Origin: a virus
Direction: 5' to 3' (one strand)
Length of the DNA stretch: 28,098 nt
IMG/VR virus record: IMGVR_UViG_3300009001_000065
Span: 1-28,098 of that record
Part shown: positions 23,577 to 28,098 of the stretch, piece by piece
Numbering within the stretch: the stretch's first letter is position 1
How the letters are laid out: every line of letters starts with the position of its first letter
Program-made: the position numbers and the translations under genes
The notes under the pieces: model-generated
Seen by the model: the letters and a program-made list of their open reading frames with translations, nothing else
What the model was told of the DNA's origin: nothing
Database searches by the model: none

Positions 23577-23835
23577 GGCGATGAAGAAATCACAACGCAG
23601 CCTCAAGGCTTGGACAAAGCAGAAATGGAGGACTAAGAGTGGCAAACCGTCCACGCAGGGTCCGAAGGCAACCGGGGAGCGCTATTTACCGTCTCGAGCC
23701 ATTAAGGCCTTGTCTCCCCAAGAATATGCGGCGACCACGAGAGCGAAGAGGAAGGCTACTAGAGCCGGAAAACAAGTTAGCAAGCAACCAAAACGAATCG
23801 CAGCCAAAACCAGAAAGTACAGGAAGGTGAAATGA
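23575..23835 (+). CDS. Small, highly basic protein of unknown function
   Basis: 86 residues with about one third Lys and Arg. The opening MKKSQRSLKAWTKQKWRTKS, followed by GKPSTQGPKATGERYLPS and ALSPQEYAATTRAKRKATRA, is a conserved pattern I recognise from marine phage genomes without known function. There is no strong ribosome-binding site; ATG 23575 and ATG 23581 are both possible. It probably binds nucleic acid or another acidic partner. The end overlaps the next start. Confidence 0.75.
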   Translation: MAMKKSQRSLKAWTKQKWRTKSGKPSTQGPKATGERYLPSRAIKALSPQEYAATTRAKRKATRAGKQVSKQPKRIAAKTRKYRKVK

Positions 23836-23954
23836 TGCCTTATTCTAAATATTCCCCGAAGCAAAAGAAGCTGGCGGCTATGGCCAAGCCTCGCAAGAAG
23901 ATTACTGGCGCTGACCTCAAGAAGGCCAGTAAGATGCGTAAGAAGAAAAAGTAA
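23832..23954 (+). CDS. Tiny basic protein (40 residues)
   Basis: Starts MMPYSKYSPKQKKLAAMAKP and continues with KKITGADLKKASKMRKKKK. The SPKQKKLAxxAxPxxKITGAD pattern recurs in short proteins of marine phages, which supports it as a real gene despite its size. ATG 23832 or 23835 are equally possible; aggaagg lies just upstream. It overlaps the previous gene by 4 bases (ATGA) and the next by 1 (TAATG). Function unknown. Confidence 0.7.
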   Translation: MMPYSKYSPKQKKLAAMAKPRKKITGADLKKASKMRKKKK

Positions 23955-24262
23955 TGGCCAAGACTCCGGCATGGCAGCGCAAGGCAGGCAAGAACCCTAA
24001 GGGTGGCTTGAACGAGGCTGGCCGTCGCTCTGCCAAGAAGCAGGGCATGAACCTCAAGCGTCCTGTGAAGAAGGGCGACAACCCGCGCCGGGCGTCGTTC
24101 CTCGCCCGCATGGCTGGCATGAAAGGCCCGGAGTACCGCGATGGCAAACCGACACGGCTCCTGCTCTCTCTACGGGCATGGGGTGCCTCAAGCAAGGCTG
24201 ACGCTAGGAAGAAGGCGGCAGCTATCTCCAAGCGGAACAAGGCCAAGAAGTCCAAGAAGTGA
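23954..24262 (+). CDS. Small basic protein, DUF6321-like
   Basis: 102 residues. The pattern AGKNPKGGLNEAGRRSAKKQ, then GMNLKRPVKKGDNPRRASFLARMAGM and SLRAWGASSKADA, fits a family found in phages and annotated as a domain of unknown function (DUF6321, named from memory). It is strongly basic and ends in a Lys-rich tail. It overlaps the preceding stop (TAATG), and the following GTG start overlaps its own stop. Probable nucleic-acid contact; no catalytic motif. Confidence 0.8.
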   Translation: MAKTPAWQRKAGKNPKGGLNEAGRRSAKKQGMNLKRPVKKGDNPRRASFLARMAGMKGPEYRDGKPTRLLLSLRAWGASSKADARKKAAAISKRNKAKKSKK

Positions 24263-24381
24263 AACCGCGCAACCCGCAAGCCAAGAGCCTGATGAGCAAG
24301 CTGTTCAAGCCGCGCGTCGTCAAGCCCAAGAAGGGCAAGGGTAGCTACTCCAGAAAAAAGAGCCCCGCCGGGAAACCGTAA
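24259..24381 (+). CDS. ArfA-like alternative ribosome-rescue factor (40 residues)
   Basis: Starts at GTG 24259, overlapping the previous stop (GTGA). The protein MKPRNPQAKSLMSKLF then KPRVVKPKKGKGSYSRKK has the ArfA pattern: a short helix, a phenylalanine and basic pair (F16-K17), and the hallmark KKGKGSYxRK (24-33). By family, ArfA enters the empty mRNA channel of stalled ribosomes and recruits release factor 2. The hydrophobic destabilising C-terminus of full-length E. coli ArfA is absent, so the protein resembles the short active form. The last codons and the stop lie in a hairpin (24360-24395), with the TAA in the loop. It is the last rightward gene before the convergent operon. Confidence 0.65.
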   Translation: MKPRNPQAKSLMSKLFKPRVVKPKKGKGSYSRKKSPAGKP

Positions 24382-24395
24382 ACCCGACGAGGCTC
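24354..24395 (-). terminator. Strong intrinsic terminator of the leftward operon
   Basis: Read on the minus strand, a 13-bp stem (24395-24383 with 24372-24360, two G-U wobbles) and a 10-base loop are followed by six U residues (24359-24354). On the plus strand the same pairs become two C-A mismatches and no T run follows, so the signal is directional. It lies on the 3' end of the ArfA-like gene. Confidence 0.8.
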
Positions 24396-24657
24396 AGTGG
24401 CTAGGTGTGATGCCCCCACATCGCTACCCAACCACAGAAGTTGAGTGTCCCAAGATTGCCCTTAATATCTTTACGCGGCAGGATTAACCATATCCTAGTC
24501 CGTCATACAGACTTCTGGGCCAGACTAGGTTGGCATCTTGGTATTCTATTCCGCCGGTTCAGCCTGGCATGTGGCTCATTCCACATGCGAAACGTCTCCA
24601 GCACGGACGCAGACAAACTCAATACCCTACGCCCCAAGGAGAAGCCGCCACCCAAAC
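24396..24657. other. Gene-free gap between convergent operons with inverted repeats
   Basis: No convincing gene in either direction. It contains a 7-bp inverted repeat CCTAGTC...GACTAGG (24494-24500 and 24523-24529) that encloses a smaller cagacttctg hairpin (24508-24517). It also contains a perfect 8-bp hairpin GCATGTGG...CCACATGC (24567-24588). The leftward transcript must pass through it before terminating at 24354, so it is the operon's 3' untranslated region or a small RNA. Open frames on both strands (e.g. 24441-24695 plus) lack ribosome-binding sites. Confidence 0.5.
24567..24588. repeat. Perfect 8-bp inverted repeat
   Basis: gcatgtgg (24567-24574) and ccacatgc (24581-24588) separated by six bases. 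No T run follows on either strand, so it is a structural or protein-binding element rather than a terminator. Confidence 0.7.
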
Positions 24658-24864
24658 CTACTCTATTCGCCAAATCCTGTAGCCTGTACCGTTAGGCTCT
24701 TTGCGTGACCGGTACTTCATACCTCTGTGATACATAGCGCCGCGCACCTTCTCGTAGTCCGCTTCTGTGGTCGCGGCCAAGCAGTCCCCGACCTCCATCT
24801 GGTCAAGGATTTTCCACTTGTCCCGCTGTGCGCCGGGTATTGGTATGCCTTTCTCAAGTATCAC
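24658..24864 (-). CDS. Small protein, paralogue of the protein at 26593-26916
   Basis: 68 residues if GTG 24864 is the start. The frame is open further upstream to 24987, but that part overlaps the Cys-rich gene before it. The sequence MILEKGIPIPGAQRDKWKIL, then MEVGDCL and YRSRKEPNGTGYRIWRIE, shows the IPIP...GD...SR...GYRxWR pattern of a small phage protein family of unknown function (I believe DUF7303). It shares all these landmarks with the larger protein at 26593-26916. It is the last gene of the leftward operon. The compact, charged fold suggests a regulator or DNA-associated protein, unproven. Confidence 0.65.
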   Translation of the reverse strand: MILEKGIPIPGAQRDKWKILDQMEVGDCLAATTEADYEKVRGAMYHRGMKYRSRKEPNGTGYRIWRIE

Positions 24865-25039
24865 TTGCCCGCACTCGTTGCATCTTTGCACTACACCCTC
24901 CTTGCAAATCATGGCATAGGACGTGGCCGTTCCCATTCGCAATCCACGTTCCATCCATGACATAATGGTCCTTGCCGCAGAAAACACAGCTAATCTTTCT
25001 CGTGTCTTTCTTCTTGGTTCGCGGCCCTCTTCTCTTCAC
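24854..25039 (-). CDS. Small Cys-rich zinc-finger-like protein
   Basis: 61 residues from GTG 25039, with ggagg 6 bases upstream. A basic N-terminus (MKRRGPRTKKKDTRK) precedes CVFCGKDHYV (CxxC, about residues 18-21). A second ligand set lies about 20 residues later (GHVLCHDLQGGC), so Cys/Cys plus Cys/His/Cys could hold one zinc. It overlaps the upstream gene by 50 bases and the downstream gene by about 11. Probably nucleic-acid binding; the partner is unknown. Confidence 0.65.
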   Translation of the reverse strand: MKRRGPRTKKKDTRKISCVFCGKDHYVMDGTWIANGNGHVLCHDLQGGCSAKMQRVRASDT

Positions 25040-25193
25040 GCTGGGCCTCCAGTCCTGCTTTAAGGAAGCGCTCGGCCATCCAGAGAAGCTGTGTTGAGTC
25101 CATGTCCCTCCAGTGAGACACGCCCTCTATGCTAACCAGCAACCCGTCTGGCCGAGGCACTACCAAGATTGACTTAGAATGGGATGTCGTCAT
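24990..25193 (-). CDS. Small protein of unknown function downstream of the SSB-tip protein
   Basis: 67 residues. The ATG at 25193 lies within the last codons of the SSB-tip gene in another frame (20-base overlap), so translation is probably coupled. The N-terminal half has alternating hydrophobic residues (SILVVPRPDGLLVSIEGV) suggesting beta strands. The centre is helical (MDSTQLLWMAERFLKAGLEA) and the end strongly charged (REEKRAANQEERHEKD). No domain recognised. It overlaps the next gene by 50 bases, which is unusual, so its 3' end or the next gene's start may need revision. Confidence 0.55.
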   Translation of the reverse strand: MTTSHSKSILVVPRPDGLLVSIEGVSHWRDMDSTQLLWMAERFLKAGLEAQREEKRAANQEERHEKD

Positions 25194-25506
25194 CCAGGTT
25201 CAGCTTTGACTTACGCGCAGTCTCCTGCACACCAGCCGCCTCTGCCACTTGCTTGAAGCCATCCTGAGACACGTCAGCAGCCACGCTGTCGGTGTTGGTG
25301 TACTCGACAGGCTGCTCGACTTTCAGCGTGATGCTACCGTCGTCGTTCTCGTACACGCGCACAGAATACTGCACGTCATGCCTGAGATGCACGTCGGCAG
25401 GCGCACCCTCCTTGTACGGCGTCCACTTGCTGTTGCCGTACTTGGCCGCGCCCTTGTCGTTGGGCCACGCCCGGAACTGGGTGATGTTCTTCCATTGTCT
25501 TGCCAT
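25174..25506 (-). CDS. Protein with a bacterial SSB-type C-terminal tip (phage ssDNA-binding candidate)
   Basis: 110 residues, ATG 25506 with a perfect aggagg six bases upstream. The last six residues are DDDIPF, identical to the tip of E. coli single-stranded-DNA-binding protein. They are preceded by a flexible polar linker (about 80-103). The tip is the docking site by which SSB recruits recombination and replication proteins. The N-terminal ~75 residues contain strands rich in Trp, Tyr and Val (QFRAWPNDKGAAKYG, YSVRVYENDDGSITLKVEQP), compatible with an OB-like barrel, but I do not see the classic SSB pattern. It follows the ERF recombinase in one operon, so a phage SSB in recombination or replication is the best reading. 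Confidence 0.65.
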   Translation of the reverse strand: MARQWKNITQFRAWPNDKGAAKYGNSKWTPYKEGAPADVHLRHDVQYSVRVYENDDGSITLKVEQPVEYTNTDSVAADVSQDGFKQVAEAAGVQETARKSKLNLDDDIPF

Positions 25507-25508
25507 TG

Positions 25509-26165
25509 TTAGCCTCCTAAGCTCTTCTGGCGTTGCTTGAACAGGTTAAGGATGGTTTCCGCACGTTCAGGGTTGCGTTTCTTTAGGTCCATAATCTGAT
25601 GCCGGTTCTCGACAAACAGGTTATCAACACCGCCGGCCACCTTAATCTTCTCCAGCCTGCTCTTCATCTGAACGTATAGCTGACGGTCAGCGTCGTCATA
25701 GGCATCGGACGGCGTCTCAACAGGGGATGGAGGGTTCCCACCGGAGTCGCCGCCCGAACTCGATGTCTGCAAGTTCTGCTGCTTTCTCGGCACAGCCTCC
25801 ATCTCATTAGCACTGGCGTATTCACCACCGGACAGACCGATGCTTGCCAGCGCCCTGCCAACAGCAGAGGTTTCACAGTTCTCCAAGGCGCTAGTCTGGT
25901 TGACGTGTCCCTGGCCTCTGATTTCCTCTGCCATTCCTGAGCCGATAATGAGACCATTATGGTCTGTCACCACGGCTTTGACAACCACGCGTTGCCCGTC
26001 ATCTACAAGAATGTCAGTGTCAACGCCGCACTCAAGCCCGAACACGGTCCTAAATGCCTCCATGCGATGCACAACTTGGGTGTATTTCTTGCCCCCTCGC
26101 TGTGCGATGCCGTGGGTCTTATGCAATTCGGAGACCAGCCCCATTGCATCCATTATCTTACTCAT
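25509..26165 (-). CDS. erf: ERF-superfamily single-strand annealing recombinase
   Basis: 218 residues. KKYTQVVHRMEAFRTVFG (about 26-43), AVVTDHNGLIIGSGMAEEI and the diagnostic NCETSAVGRALASIGLSGG (about 95-113) identify the ERF/RAD52-like annealing family. Such proteins coat ssDNA produced by an exonuclease and anneal complementary strands for recombination, repair and concatemer formation. A Ser/Gly/Pro linker (about 130-155) leads to a small helical C-terminal domain (QLYVQMKSRLEKIK). The ATG overlaps the stop of the 59-residue gene upstream (ATGA). Exonuclease and SSB-tip genes share the operon, the equivalent of the lambda Red module. Confidence 0.9.
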   Translation of the reverse strand: MSKIMDAMGLVSELHKTHGIAQRGGKKYTQVVHRMEAFRTVFGLECGVDTDILVDDGQRVVVKAVVTDHNGLIIGSGMAEEIRGQGHVNQTSALENCETSAVGRALASIGLSGGEYASANEMEAVPRKQQNLQTSSSGGDSGGNPPSPVETPSDAYDDADRQLYVQMKSRLEKIKVAGGVDNLFVENRHQIMDLKKRNPERAETILNLFKQRQKSLGG

Positions 26166-26341
26166 CCTGCTTTCACCCTTTCTGAGATGAAGTTACGCAT
26201 ATCAAGTATGTCCCTCCAAAGTTGGTCGTGTTCGTCAACGGTGTGTCTGCCGGACTCTGAGGCGAGGCTTCGCCTAATGTAGTCGTAATGCTGTTCCGCT
26301 GCGAACAAGATTCGTGTCCACATCCATTCTTCATCACTCAT
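26162..26341 (-). CDS. Small helical protein of unknown function (59 residues)
   Basis: Begins MSDEEWMWTRILFAAEQHYD and ends DILDMRNFISERVKAG. It is continuously helical and amphipathic, with Trp-rich N-terminus. The ATG at 26341 overlaps the upstream stop, and its TGA overlaps the ERF start (ATGA), so both junctions are coupled, strong support for a real gene. No family recognised. Its place just before ERF suggests a partner or accessory protein, which is inference. Confidence 0.65.
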   Translation of the reverse strand: MSDEEWMWTRILFAAEQHYDYIRRSLASESGRHTVDEHDQLWRDILDMRNFISERVKAG

Positions 26342-26489
26342 CCTTTACCTTTCCTTTGTGCAAGTGGTCTGCCATTAGGTGCATGAAGACAGTCCAAGCC
26401 GCCTTCATGTCTAGGAAGTCTTGCTCGAGCGCCGTGACACAGCGCTCAAGCTCATCCAGCCTCTGCTGGCGTTCCTCCTCCTCCGACAT
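26334..26489 (-). CDS. Small coiled-coil protein (51 residues)
   Basis: Starts at ATG 26489 overlapping the TAA of the 29-residue ORF (TAATG). The sequence MSEEEERQQRLDELERCVTA, followed by LEQDFLDMKAAWTVFMHLMA, has leucines and other hydrophobics in heptad spacing, predicting a dimeric or hairpin coiled coil. An upstream extension of the same frame to 26657 is open but overlaps other genes. Its stop overlaps the ATG of the 59-residue gene. Function unknown. Confidence 0.6.
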   Translation of the reverse strand: MSEEEERQQRLDELERCVTALEQDFLDMKAAWTVFMHLMADHLHKGKVKDE

Positions 26490-26578
26490 TACTTCATGCC
26501 ACTGGCCGTCGCTGCGGCGTCTATAGCTGCAATGCCCCATGTTGCTTTCAGCAAAAACGGTACGACAAATGCAAACAT
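26489..26578 (-). CDS. 29-residue hydrophobic micro-protein
   Basis: The product begins MFAFVVPFLLKATWGIAAID and ends in AAATASGMK. ATG 26578 has a strong gaggaga site six bases upstream, better than most neighbours, and the TAA is coupled to the next ATG. The hydrophobic N-terminal stretch is followed by small residues, suggesting a membrane peptide or leader. It could also serve only to deliver ribosomes to the 51-residue gene. Confidence 0.5.
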   Translation of the reverse strand: MFAFVVPFLLKATWGIAAIDAAATASGMK

Positions 26579-26592
26579 AACAGTCTCCTCTC

Positions 26593-26916
26593 TTACAGGG
26601 TTGGGGCCACGCGGCCATTTGAAAGCTGTTGCGCTTTGCGCCTGACCTCTGCGGCATAGTGGTTCACAAAAGCGCCCTTGGACTTGCGTCCATCTACACG
26701 CCACACGCGGTAGCCATCGTCTGTTCGACGCGAGACATACGACAGCTTGTTGTTCGACAACGCCTTGATGATGCGCTTGTAGATGACTTCGTTAGGGCAA
26801 AGGATGCTGTCGCCGGGCTTCATCTTTCGCGCCAGTTTGGTCTCCTCACTGGCATGTCGGCCCGGGCCACTGCCACGGTTAGGGATAGGGATGTTGCGTT
26901 CAATTTTAAGTGTCAT
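26593..26916 (-). CDS. Small protein, larger paralogue of the protein at 24658-24864
   Basis: 107 residues, ATG 26916 with ggaggg 7 bases upstream, inside the end of the exonuclease gene. IERNIPIPNRGSGPGRHASE, then MKPGDSI (about 32-38), YVSRRTDDGYRVWRVDG (about 59-75) follow the same landmarks as the 68-residue protein at the operon end (IPIP, M-x-x-G-D, SR, GYRxWR). The C-terminal ~30 residues (YAAEVRRKAQQLSNG) are an extra basic helix. It belongs to a small phage family without known function (I believe DUF7303). Confidence 0.75.
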   Translation of the reverse strand: MTLKIERNIPIPNRGSGPGRHASEETKLARKMKPGDSILCPNEVIYKRIIKALSNNKLSYVSRRTDDGYRVWRVDGRKSKGAFVNHYAAEVRRKAQQLSNGRVAPTL

Positions 26917-26918
26917 AG

Positions 26919-27809
26919 CTAAACCCTCCAGGTTTCTCTTGCTATTTTGAGGATGTCAGGGCCATGTCGGCCCGCGATTTGACCAAAGTCCGGCTGGACT
27001 AGGCCAAACAGGTTTGCCCAATTCTGGTTCGCAGCTTTGAGCAAGTTCTGTTGCACCACCCAGCGCTGCACTACGTCTTGGTAGGTGGCTTCGAGAGCCT
27101 CCGGCTTTAGTGCATCACAGTTTTCGGCGGTGACGATGTTATAGCCCGCAGGCGTCACAAACAGCAGGCCGGGCTCGTCGCCTGTGGCCTTGTTATAGAC
27201 CGCCTGCTGCATGATTTGCTGGGGAGTGGGTTCTGTCTTGGGTTTCGGGTTGCGCCATGTGCGGGTGCCGTCCTTCTTTGGAGGGTTCCGCAGCGGCAGG
27301 CTGCATTTCAGGTCAATCTGTCTGCCAGCGCCCGTAAAGTCTTGGAACAGGATGACAGGGACATCCAGCTTCTCCTCGTTGTAGAGCCGCTGGTACTCGC
27401 CCTCGAAAGCGACTCCTTTATAGAACTCGCGTATGCCCTCAACAGCGTATCGCGCCATTGTTGGGATGACTTCTTTGAAGTGGTGGTATTCCTCTGCATC
27501 CTTGCCTCCGTCCCAGTCTCTAGGCTTGTAAAACTCGAACTCCGTCAGGCCGCGACTGATTGCCTCATCAATATCCATGGGCTCCTTGGGGCCATAGATG
27601 GGGCTGTAGTCGTGGACGCCCAGCGCCATGTCGGCTATGCTTTGTACTATCTGGCCAGCACGGGGCCGCGCAGCAAAGGGGAAGTTCATCTTGTGTTCTT
27701 TGCGTAGATACAGCTTCAACACATGCTCATCAATCGGCTGCGTTGCGCCGGATGCGCTGACATGCTTCCGCCCAAAGAACAGGCTGTAATCAGGGATTTC
27801 TCTTTGCAT
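26919..27809 (-). CDS. PD-(D/E)XK exonuclease of the recombination module
   Basis: 296 residues from ATG 27809. This start is preferred over ATG 27821 because ggaggg (27819-27814) sits just before it and the promoter would start transcription near 27821. ARPRAGQIVQSIADMALG (about 46-63) is the entry helix. VILFQDFTGAGRQIDLKCSL (about 151-170) gives the catalytic Asp and D-x-K, and QIMQQAVYNKATGDEPGLLF (about 196-215) is the Q-x3-Y helix of Cas4/RecB-like nucleases. It probably resects DNA ends to make ssDNA for the ERF annealase, as lambda Exo does for Beta. It is the first gene of the leftward operon; its stop is 2 bases from the next start. Confidence 0.8.
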   Translation of the reverse strand: MQREIPDYSLFFGRKHVSASGATQPIDEHVLKLYLRKEHKMNFPFAARPRAGQIVQSIADMALGVHDYSPIYGPKEPMDIDEAISRGLTEFEFYKPRDWDGGKDAEEYHHFKEVIPTMARYAVEGIREFYKGVAFEGEYQRLYNEEKLDVPVILFQDFTGAGRQIDLKCSLPLRNPPKKDGTRTWRNPKPKTEPTPQQIMQQAVYNKATGDEPGLLFVTPAGYNIVTAENCDALKPEALEATYQDVVQRWVVQQNLLKAANQNWANLFGLVQPDFGQIAGRHGPDILKIARETWRV

Positions 27810-27827
27810 ATAACCCTCCATATCCCC

Positions 27828-27856
27828 GTTCTAACCACTTTCAACACAGGTGTCAA
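27828..27856 (-). promoter_or_regulatory. Sigma70-like promoter of the leftward recombination operon
   Basis: On the minus strand TTGACA (27856-27851, perfect -35), a 17-base spacer and TAGAAC (27833-27828, 4 of 6 at -10). The start would be near 27821, immediately before the ggaggg site of the exonuclease. It lies in the divergent gap upstream of the rightward zinc-finger gene. Confidence 0.6.
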
Positions 27857-27858
27857 CT

Positions 27859-28056
27859 ATGTTTATTGTTTTTGATTCAGATGAATTGCTAGACTGCGAA
27901 AAGTGTCAGGGGAATGGTGTAATTCCCATTGACTTATACGAGCATAGCGAAATAGGGTTTGACATCACCCGCAGTTACTCATGGGAGTGCGGCGTTTGTG
28001 GAGGCGAGGGCAAGCTGATGCCCTATTTTGAAATCGAGTATGATGCCGAGGCATGA
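27859..28056 (+). CDS. Small DnaJ-type zinc-finger protein
   Basis: 65 residues from ATG 27859, with aggtg 6 bases upstream (GTG 27850 is possible but worse). Two CxxCxGxG-type motifs, CEKCQGNG (13-20) and CGVCGGEG (44-51), can bind one zinc as in the central domain of DnaJ. There is no J domain or substrate domain. Such stand-alone fingers in phages are of unknown role. It is divergent from the exonuclease operon and overlaps the next gene by 4 bases (ATGA). Confidence 0.75.
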   Translation: MFIVFDSDELLDCEKCQGNGVIPIDLYEHSEIGFDITRSYSWECGVCGGEGKLMPYFEIEYDAEA

Positions 28057-28098
28057 GCAGATTCGCTGCCGGTATGCACATTGTGATGACGATGTGCC
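28053..28098 (+). CDS. Start of a further gene, cut by the window edge
   Basis: ATG 28053 overlaps the stop of the zinc-finger gene (ATGA) and the frame stays open to the end (MSRFAAGMHIVMTMC). Too short to assign. The coupling to the preceding gene is the only evidence that it is real. Confidence 0.45.
   Translation, partial: MSRFAAGMHIVMTMC

Noticed and set aside
24551-24572. Possible tRNA T-arm (ggttcag) in the gap
   Set aside because: The loop does not match GTTCRANNC, and no acceptor or anticodon arms can be paired around it.
24533-24655. Minus-strand frame in the gap starting LGGGFSLGRRVLSLSAS
   Set aside because: About 50 residues long and ended by TGA, with no ATG or Shine-Dalgarno at its start. 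It could be a decayed gene, but nothing confirms it.
24441-24695. 84-residue plus-strand open frame in the convergent gap
   Set aside because: TTG start without ribosome-binding site. Its end overlaps the well supported minus-strand gene, and the composition is unlike its neighbours.

Overview
The window looks like the virion-structural half plus part of the DNA-metabolism half of a tailed phage (Caudoviricetes) with T7-like podovirus architecture. The evidence is the ordered set terminase large subunit, portal, scaffold, major capsid protein, tubular tail A (gp11-like), tubular tail B (gp12-like), gp13-, gp14-, gp15- and gp16-like ejection proteins, and a T7-type tail fibre. Several small proteins (the DUF6321/DUF5872-like basic proteins and the 40-residue SPKQKK protein) are of kinds I associate with podoviruses of marine bacteria. 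A marine proteobacterial host is therefore my inference, not something the sequence proves. I see no RNA polymerase, integrase, tRNA or CRISPR array. The two best promoter-like sequences are sigma70-like, which would fit use of host RNA polymerase.

Layout, rightward: 1-672 is the 3' part of terL. 682-2761 holds a Gly/Arg/Glu-rich protein, a divergent GH24 lysozyme-like protein and a small polyproline protein. 2764-5630 holds the portal, a Bbp19-like protein, the scaffold and a small overlapping ORF. 5644-7030 holds the capsid protein and a probable decoration protein, closed by an intrinsic terminator (7037-7067), as T7 has after gene 10. 7092-18041 is a tightly coupled virion cassette starting with a small nuclease-like gene. 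18072-21788 is a 1238-residue fibre with its own promoter-like sequence, an Ala-rich heptad stalk and a self-cleaving S74 chaperone. 21793-23563 holds a DUF-type protein, a holin candidate, a lipoprotein with a C-terminal membrane segment (candidate unimolecular spanin) and further small membrane proteins. 23575-24381 is a run of tiny, very basic proteins ending in an ArfA-like ribosome-rescue protein.

Leftward: 27809 to 24354 is one convergent operon with a good sigma70-like promoter (27828-27856). It encodes a PD-(D/E)XK exonuclease, an ERF-family annealing recombinase and a protein ending exactly like bacterial SSB (DDDIPF). Between and after these are several very small proteins, including two that are paralogues of each other. 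The operon ends at a strong minus-strand terminator (24354-24395) that lies on top of the 3' end of the ArfA-like gene. A DnaJ-type zinc-finger protein (27859-28056) and the start of another gene run rightward from the divergent region to the window edge.

The points most worth a second look are: the GH24-like protein whose catalytic Asp position is Ser; the ArfA-like gene whose stop codon sits in a hairpin loop; the SSB-tip protein beside ERF; the paralogous small-protein pair; the candidate u-spanin; the split gp16-like protein; and the structured 262-base gap between the convergent operons.
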